This document shows positions 30,713-35,004 of a DNA stretch of 35,004 bases, one piece after another; the first letter of the stretch is position 1, and every line of letters starts with the position of its first letter. The translations under genes were made by a program, and so were the position numbers. The notes below the pieces were generated by a model, which did not search any database, was not told the DNA's origin, and worked only from the letters and a program-made list of their open reading frames with translations. Source of the stretch: Treponema sp. (GTDB lineage Bacteria; Spirochaetota; Spirochaetia; Treponematales; Breznakiellaceae); the NCBI GenBank assembly GCA_031256035.1, contig JAIRRJ010000106.1:1-35004 (forward strand). Direction: 5' to 3'.

Positions 30713-31261
30713 ATGAAGAACTTACTTAAATTTTTCGGGATTATTGCTCTGGCAGCAATAATCGGGTTTTCAATGATCGCCTGCGATGGCGACAGCGGCG
30801 ATGATGATGATGATGACAAAGTCATTCCCGGCTCATTGACCGTTACAAACATACCCTCTGATTTTAAACAACTGAATTACTGGATTGTCGGGATGGGAGC
30901 TGATTTAGCCACAGATGAGCAGTTTTTGGCCGCGGCAAATTACGCTGATGAAAAAATCACAGGTACAAAAATTACCGGCACCAGCGCTACACTCAATGTC
31001 TGGAAAATTGTCGGTGATGACTTGGCAAGTTTTAACGAAGGAAACAATAATGACGTGATCTTCGTTTTCTTCGTTGTTGACAAAAGCAGCTTAAATGAAA
31101 GCGAAACGCTGGAATATATTAGTTTTGTTGATAAAATATTTAACTCACAATTACCCGGCAGCTTTCCCACGTCTCTTATGGACTTTGGAGCGGCAATGGT
31201 AGATTTCAAGAACGGAACCGGAACCATAACTAACTGGATAACGGCATTGGGTGAAGTTTGA
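30713..31261 (+). CDS. Treponema-type lipoprotein with poly-Asp spacer
   Basis: 182 residues. The signal peptide has lipobox-like SMIAC, followed by an acidic tether DGDSGDDDDDD. The domain SLTVTNIPSDFKQLNYWIVG...TGTKITGTSATLNVWKI is a divergent relative of the preceding lipoprotein; both probably share one beta-rich fold. It has its own strong promoter and is followed by two hairpins, one a clear terminator. Function unknown. Confidence 0.8.
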   Translation: MKNLLKFFGIIALAAIIGFSMIACDGDSGDDDDDDKVIPGSLTVTNIPSDFKQLNYWIVGMGADLATDEQFLAAANYADEKITGTKITGTSATLNVWKIVGDDLASFNEGNNNDVIFVFFVVDKSSLNESETLEYISFVDKIFNSQLPGSFPTSLMDFGAAMVDFKNGTGTITNWITALGEV

Positions 31262-31279
31262 TTGAAACTCGGTTTTTGG

Positions 31280-31315
31280 CCGGGATTTCAGTACAGCGCT
31301 GTACCGGAATCCCGG
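31280..31315. repeat. Large palindromic hairpin after the lipoprotein gene
   Basis: The outer arms CCGGGATT (31280-31287) and AATCCCGG (31308-31315) enclose a perfect 14-bp palindrome GTACAGCGCTGTAC (31291-31304). No T-run follows, so it is more likely a REP-like element or RNA-stabilising stem than the terminator. Confidence 0.75.
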
Positions 31316-31345
31316 TAGACGCGTATGGTGACACTTTTTTGAGAA

Positions 31346-31374
31346 AGAGGGTTGGATAACAACCCTCTATTTTT
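31346..31374 (+). terminator. Rho-independent terminator of the lipoprotein operon
   Basis: A perfect 9-bp stem AGAGGGTTG-GATAA-CAACCCTCT (31346-31368) is followed by ATTTTTAT. Confidence 0.85.
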
Positions 31375-31450
31375 ATAAGGTGAGGCGAAGTTGGAGTGTA
31401 GGCTTAGTCCCCTGAGACTGCAGGAAAACTATTTTTCCTAAGTATTTCTA

Positions 31451-31507
31451 CCACGAACCAACACGAACAACGAAAGATTCCGAAGTAAAAGTTCGTGTGG
31501 TTAGTGG
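31451..31507. repeat. Inverted repeat CCACGAAC...GTTCGTG
   Basis: The left arm CCACGAACCAACACGAAC (31451-31468) and right arm GTTCGTGTGGTTAGTGG (31491-31507) pair almost fully around a 22-base core. A smaller AGGAAAA...TTTTCCT hairpin lies just upstream (31422-31439). The right arm abuts the remnant of the toxin gene. Confidence 0.75.
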
Positions 31508-31508
31508 T

Positions 31509-31703
31509 AAAAAAATTACAATCTTTTCCTACAAACTCCCTTGCCATTTCACAAACGGTTACGCAGACAAGGTAAGATCAAGCCCAAGAGCTGATGATAC
31601 TTTTATAAGAGACAATAAGATAATAATTTTGCTCTGTGGAGGAGATAAACGCAATCAGCAAGCAGACATTAAAAAGGCAGCTGGCCTTGCCGGGGAGGTT
31701 TAA
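31509..31703 (+). pseudogene. Remnant of a HI1419/RelE-type toxin gene
   Basis: Only the C-terminal half of a RelE/ParE-superfamily 'addiction module killer' protein is recognisable: DNKIIILLCGGDKRNQQADIKKAAGLA. The family's N-terminal part (about the first 50-60 of roughly 100 residues, including the WL..L and RI..R..R segments) is missing. The open frame reaches back to a GTG at 31497 inside the CCACGAAC repeat, and the first 35 or so codons look unrelated to the family. Insertion of the repeat or a deletion ending there probably destroyed the gene. The antitoxin downstream is intact. Confidence 0.7.
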
Positions 31704-31706
31704 GAA

Positions 31707-32033
31707 ATGAATTTGCAACTAAAAAAATGGGACGTAACAGAACACATGGATAATGAAGAGTATATTTCAGAATACTTAAGATCAGCTTTTGAAAGCGGAG
31801 ACATTTCTGAAATTACCAGAGCCTTAGGCGATGTCGCTCGCGCCCGTAATATGACCGACCTTGCCGAAAAGATGGGGATCAGCCGGCAAGGGCTTTACAA
31901 AACCTTATCAGAAAACGGCAACCCCGAATTTGCCACCATACAGAAACTTATTACCGCTTTAGGACTGCAAATGAGTATAATTACGTCTGCCAAGCCTGTC
32001 CGCAACAGGGCGTCTTCCCTGTCGCCATCTTGA
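31707..32033 (+). CDS. HI1420/HigA-type antitoxin (helix-turn-helix)
   Basis: 108 residues. It matches the pattern of the 'addiction module antidote' HI1420 family: LKKWDVTEHMDNEEYISEYLRSAF, ITRALGDVARARNMTDLAEKMGISRQGLYKTLSENGNPEFATIQKLITALG. The helix-turn-helix is LAEKMGISRQGLYKTL. It starts 3 bases after the toxin remnant, the normal toxin-first order of this family. With the toxin truncated it may act as an orphan repressor or be on its way to loss. Confidence 0.9.
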   Translation: MNLQLKKWDVTEHMDNEEYISEYLRSAFESGDISEITRALGDVARARNMTDLAEKMGISRQGLYKTLSENGNPEFATIQKLITALGLQMSIITSAKPVRNRASSLSPS

Positions 32034-32066
32034 AAGTCAAAGCAAAGGGTGTCAGGTAAAAGATTC

Positions 32067-32933
32067 ATGGCGCTTTCCATCAGTCCAGTCGAAAACCGCC
32101 GCGAACGCGAAAATGGCGTTCTTGTTTACCCGGTGTATTCGCGGCGTTCAGGCGGTCTTTCGGTTGGGATCAATCTCTTTCCCGGTAAAAAAAGCTGCAA
32201 CTTTGACTGCCCTTACTGCGAAGTGTTTCCGTTTACGGCTAATGCAGTGTTTTCCTGCGATCAAATGGAAGAAGACCTCCGCGAAGTAATTGCCGGAGCG
32301 TTAAAGCAAAACATACCTGTCAGGGACATCTGCTTTTCCGGGAACGGAGAGCCAACACTGTCCCCAGCTTTTCCCGAAGCGTTAAAGCGGGCAAGCCGCG
32401 TCCGCGCTGAGACGGCTCCCGCATCTGTTTTGGTACTGATCACCAACGGCACAGGACTCTTGCAGCCGCACATCTTTTCCCTGCTCCAAGACACCGCAGC
32501 CGCACTCAACATCTGGCTCAAGCTGGACGCGGGAACTCCCTGCTGGTACAAAAAGATGAACCGCTGTGAAATTGCCTTTGAAAAACTCATTGCCAAAATT
32601 AAGGAATTTTCCGCTGTAGCTCCCGTAACGATACAAACCATGCTATGCGCTATTGACGGCGAAAGCCCTCCTGACGAAGAAGCTCAAGTCTGGGAACAAT
32701 TGATTGTAGAACTTGCCGCAGGCGGGAAACTCCGCAAAGTACAGATTTACGGCAAAGCCCGTCCCGCGCCTGAAGACCCGAAAACTTCATCACTGCCCGC
32801 CGAATATCTTGAAGAGCGAGCCGAGTCATTGCGCGGGAAATTGCATTGCATTATGCGCGGGAAACTTCGTTGCAATATGCGCGGGATGTTTGCCGTTCTT
32901 CAAAATGCACCACCGGTTGAAGTTTATCTATAG
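32067..32933 (+). CDS. Radical SAM protein
   Basis: 288 residues from ATG 32067 (a GTG at 32049 is an alternative). The cluster motif is CNFDCPYC (CxxxCxxC) near residue 44. SFSGNGEPTLSP-type DICFSGNGEPTLSP is the glycine-rich SAM-binding region, and LVLITNGTGL, LNIWLKLDAG and VQIYGKARPAPE follow. The overall pattern resembles the COG0731-like (wyosine-related) radical SAM group, but the substrate is not known. The C-terminus contains an in-frame 24-bp tandem repeat giving RGKLHCIM-RGKLRCNM-RGMF, which looks like an insertion. Cysteines in it are unlikely to be cluster ligands. Confidence 0.82.
   Translation: MALSISPVENRRERENGVLVYPVYSRRSGGLSVGINLFPGKKSCNFDCPYCEVFPFTANAVFSCDQMEEDLREVIAGALKQNIPVRDICFSGNGEPTLSPAFPEALKRASRVRAETAPASVLVLITNGTGLLQPHIFSLLQDTAAALNIWLKLDAGTPCWYKKMNRCEIAFEKLIAKIKEFSAVAPVTIQTMLCAIDGESPPDEEAQVWEQLIVELAAGGKLRKVQIYGKARPAPEDPKTSSLPAEYLEERAESLRGKLHCIMRGKLRCNMRGMFAVLQNAPPVEVYL
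32831..32885. repeat. 24-bp in-frame tandem repeat in the radical SAM gene
   Basis: Two full units (32831-32854, 32855-32878) and a 7-bp partial, each starting GCGCGGGAAA. The unit codes for eight residues. The first 21 bases of unit 2 are identical to the reverse complement of 20134-20154 in the fumarase alpha gene. Confidence 0.85.
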
Positions 32934-32991
32934 AGAAGCGCTACTTTAATATTTCTCAATTATTTATTACAATTAAAGACAGGAGTAAAAC

Positions 32992-34656
32992 ATGGAAAGC
33001 CTGAAAAAGAATCCCGCATGGAAAGGCCGGCGCGGACCGGTGGTTTTGGTTATCATGGACGGCGTAGGTTACGGAAAATACAAGGAAGGAGACGCGGTCG
33101 CCGATTCAAAAATGTACCACTTATTGGACATCAAGGGAAAAAGCCCCAACACGCGCCTTAAAGCGCATGGAACCGCAGTGGGGCTGCCTTCAGATGAGGA
33201 CATGGGCAACAGCGAGGTCGGCCACAACGCGATGGGCTGCGGGCGGGTATTCAATCAGGGCGCGGCGCTGGTTTCCAAATCAATAGAAACCGGAGCCATG
33301 TTTGAGGGTAAGGCATGGAAAGAAGTTACCGGCAATGTGAAAGACAAGTCATCAACCCTCCACTTTCTCGGACTCTTTTCAGACGGCAATGTTCACAGTC
33401 ATCTGGATCACCTGAAAGCGATGATCAAGCAGGCGAAAAAAGAAGGAGTAAAGCGCCTTCGCGTTCACGTACTGTTTGACGGCAGGGATGTTGGCGAAAC
33501 AAGCGCCCTTGAATATGTCGATCCTTTCGAGGCTTTTTTGAAAGAACAGAGCGATGGTAATTTTGACGCTAAAATCGGTTCAGGCGGCGGGCGGATGTGG
33601 ATCACCATGGATCGCTACGGCGCAGACTGGTCAATGGTTGAACGCGGCTGGAAATGCCATGTAATGGGAACTTCCCGGCAGTTTGCCTCAACGCGGGAAG
33701 CGGTTGAAACTTACCGCAAGGAAATCCCCGGCATCATCGATCAGGACTTAAAAGAATTTGTTATAGCCGAAAACGGAAAGCCAATCGGCACTATCGAAGA
33801 CGGCGACTCATTGGTGTACTTCAATTTCCGCGGCGACCGCGCCCTTGAGATCACTGCCGCTTTTGAAGAAGATAATTTCAAAAAATTTGACCGCGTGCGC
33901 CGCCCAAAAGTATGCTATGCGGGCATGATGGAATATGACGGCGACCTGCACGTGCCAAGCCGCTACCTTGTCAGCCCGCCCTCAATCAGCCACACAATGG
34001 GCGAGTATCTTGCCGCAACAGGCGTGCGTACTCTCGCTATTTCCGAGACGCAGAAGTACGGGCACGTTACCTACTTTTTCAACGGCAACCGCACCGGCAA
34101 ATTCAGCGAAAAGCTCGAAGACTATGTGGAAATAAAAAGCGATGTGCTTCCCTTTGAACAGCGCCCCTGGATGAAGTGCGCGGAAATTACCGATCAGGTA
34201 ATCGCCGCTGTCGGTTCCGGTAAATACGATTTTATCCGTCTCAACTACCCCAACGGTGACATGGTGGGGCATACCGGCATTTATCAGGCAGTAGTCTGCT
34301 CAATGGAAGCGATGGACCTTCAGCTTGGCAGGCTCGCAAAAGCTGTGGAAGAAACAGGCGCGGTAATGGTGCTCACCGCCGATCACGGCAACTCGGACGA
34401 CATGTTTGAACATGATAAAAAAACGGGAGACGTTTCCCGCAAAGCGGACGGCACGCCCAAGTCCAAGACCGCACACAGCCTCAATCCAGTGCCATGCATT
34501 GTCTACGATCCTGAATACAATGGGGAATACCCCAATGAGCCGAAAGAAAGCGCCTTCAATGAAGGACTGGGAATAAGCTCCGTTGCCGCAACCTGCATTC
34601 AGCTGCTGGGTTACACGCCGCCTGCGGATTACGACAAGTCAGTGTTGAAATTGTAA
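32992..34656 (+). CDS. gpmI: 2,3-bisphosphoglycerate-independent phosphoglycerate mutase
   Basis: 554 residues, with ACAGGAG before the ATG. Alkaline-phosphatase superfamily metal site: D23 (VIMDGVGYG), catalytic S74 (GNSEVGHNAMG), and late metal ligands in RLNYPNGDMVGHTG and LTADHGNSDDM plus TAHSLNPVP. HLDHLKAMI, VHVLFDGRDVGETSA, GGGRMWITMDRYGADW and FNFRGDRALEIT are also family motifs. The Mn2+-dependent cytoplasmic glycolytic enzyme interconverts 3- and 2-phosphoglycerate. It is slightly longer than the roughly 510 residues of typical enzymes. It converges directly with the next gene, with no gap. Confidence 0.95.
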   Translation: MESLKKNPAWKGRRGPVVLVIMDGVGYGKYKEGDAVADSKMYHLLDIKGKSPNTRLKAHGTAVGLPSDEDMGNSEVGHNAMGCGRVFNQGAALVSKSIETGAMFEGKAWKEVTGNVKDKSSTLHFLGLFSDGNVHSHLDHLKAMIKQAKKEGVKRLRVHVLFDGRDVGETSALEYVDPFEAFLKEQSDGNFDAKIGSGGGRMWITMDRYGADWSMVERGWKCHVMGTSRQFASTREAVETYRKEIPGIIDQDLKEFVIAENGKPIGTIEDGDSLVYFNFRGDRALEITAAFEEDNFKKFDRVRRPKVCYAGMMEYDGDLHVPSRYLVSPPSISHTMGEYLAATGVRTLAISETQKYGHVTYFFNGNRTGKFSEKLEDYVEIKSDVLPFEQRPWMKCAEITDQVIAAVGSGKYDFIRLNYPNGDMVGHTGIYQAVVCSMEAMDLQLGRLAKAVEETGAVMVLTADHGNSDDMFEHDKKTGDVSRKADGTPKSKTAHSLNPVPCIVYDPEYNGEYPNEPKESAFNEGLGISSVAATCIQLLGYTPPADYDKSVLKL

Positions 34657-35004
34657 CTACTGGTTTCTAATCCGGTATTGTTCTCTGAATACTTCTTCCA
34701 ATGGCAGAGGCTCGATCAGATTGGGGGCGCACGGCCTTCCTTCCTCATCCTGAATTGAAAGGCTTGAATTGCCAATGCTTTGCGCCGCTTCGTCAATGGG
34801 AAAAATACCTGTATTCATGTACTGAATGAAGCAGGGCGCAAGCGCGGCAACGGCGGTTTCAACAGTGTGTGCATAAATTTCAGGGAAGGAGCGGCTGTCG
34901 TCTTTAGTTTTTCCGCCGGGCTGAACACACGGATAACGCCAGAGCTTATGGTTCAAGTTCAGAAAATCAACCAACCCCGCCGCAGAGCGGACGGGGTATG
35001 GTTG
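34657..35004 (-). CDS. Partial gene of unknown function at the right edge
   Basis: A minus-strand frame of 116 codons stays open to the window edge; the nearest possible start inside is TTG 34974. The C-terminal part reads DFLNLNHKLWRYPCVQPGG, VETAVAALAPCFIQYMNTG, FPIDEAAQSIGNSSLSIQDEEG and ends EEVFREQYRIRNQ. It is not a recognised family. It is probably real, because it ends exactly where gpmI ends, uses no rare composition and has a balanced amino-acid content. It may start at the palindromic repeat or extend further left of it. Confidence 0.55.
   Translation of the reverse strand, partial: QPYPVRSAAGLVDFLNLNHKLWRYPCVQPGGKTKDDSRSFPEIYAHTVETAVAALAPCFIQYMNTGIFPIDEAAQSIGNSSLSIQDEEGRPCAPNLIEPLPLEEVFREQYRIRNQ
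34968..35004. repeat. GC-rich palindromic repeat, second locus
   Basis: CAACCAA, CCCCGCC, loop GCAGAGC, GGaCGGGG, TATGGTTG. It matches, unit for unit, the reverse complement of 1247-1284, including the unpaired A and the TATG. It may be cut by the window end. Confidence 0.7.

Overview
The window looks like chromosomal DNA of a Treponema-type spirochete. This is inferred from TpLRR/BspA-like leucine-rich repeat lipoproteins, relaxed spirochetal lipoboxes, short lipoproteins and a small beta-barrel protein typical of the group, a Rho with a long charged N-terminal extension, and moderate GC with many short palindromic repeats. No ribosomal RNA or tRNA gene, prophage, transposase or CRISPR-Cas locus was recognised.

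Bases 1-19889 are read entirely from the minus strand. In transcription order (right to left) they hold: a large 7TMR-DISM hybrid histidine kinase and its LuxR-type response regulator; a 21/22-bp dyad array; a LysM lipoprotein; a TMEM43-family membrane protein and two small proteins that all carry the same C-terminal zinc-ribbon motif; a MORN-repeat protein; three BspA-like LRR proteins, two of them lipoproteins with almost identical N-termini; a CsgG/FlgO-like plus transglutaminase-like secreted protein; a small helix-hairpin-helix-like protein; a Phd/PIN toxin-antitoxin pair; a zinc-ribbon HerA-like ATPase; a divergent polysaccharide deacetylase; and the first 19 codons of tsaD. Several of these genes are preceded by double-hairpin leaders whose stems differ in sequence but keep their pairing.

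Bases 19965-34656 are read from the plus strand and are mostly housekeeping: the two subunits of a class I fumarase/tartrate dehydratase, a 56-residue zinc protein, rpsT, an HU/IHF protein, lnt, a response regulator, a bactofilin, a stand-alone CinA/PncC amidohydrolase, rho, rpmE, then a second DISM sensor fused directly to an OmpR-type DNA-binding domain, an outer-membrane barrel protein, two related lipoproteins, a decayed HI1419/HI1420-type toxin-antitoxin locus, a radical SAM protein and gpmI. A partial minus-strand gene closes the window.

The accessory left half is unusually rich in repeat-built proteins (LRR, MORN, zinc ribbon) and in small DNA repeats: heptamer arrays, octamer arrays, GC palindromes and in-frame coding repeats. 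The most interesting signals are the helically spaced dyad array next to the two-component system, the covarying leader hairpins, the same sensor domain wired to two different outputs, heptamer arrays inserted in frame in the kinase, and a zinc-ribbon module shared by neighbouring proteins. Whether the left half works as one surface/envelope system is inference only.
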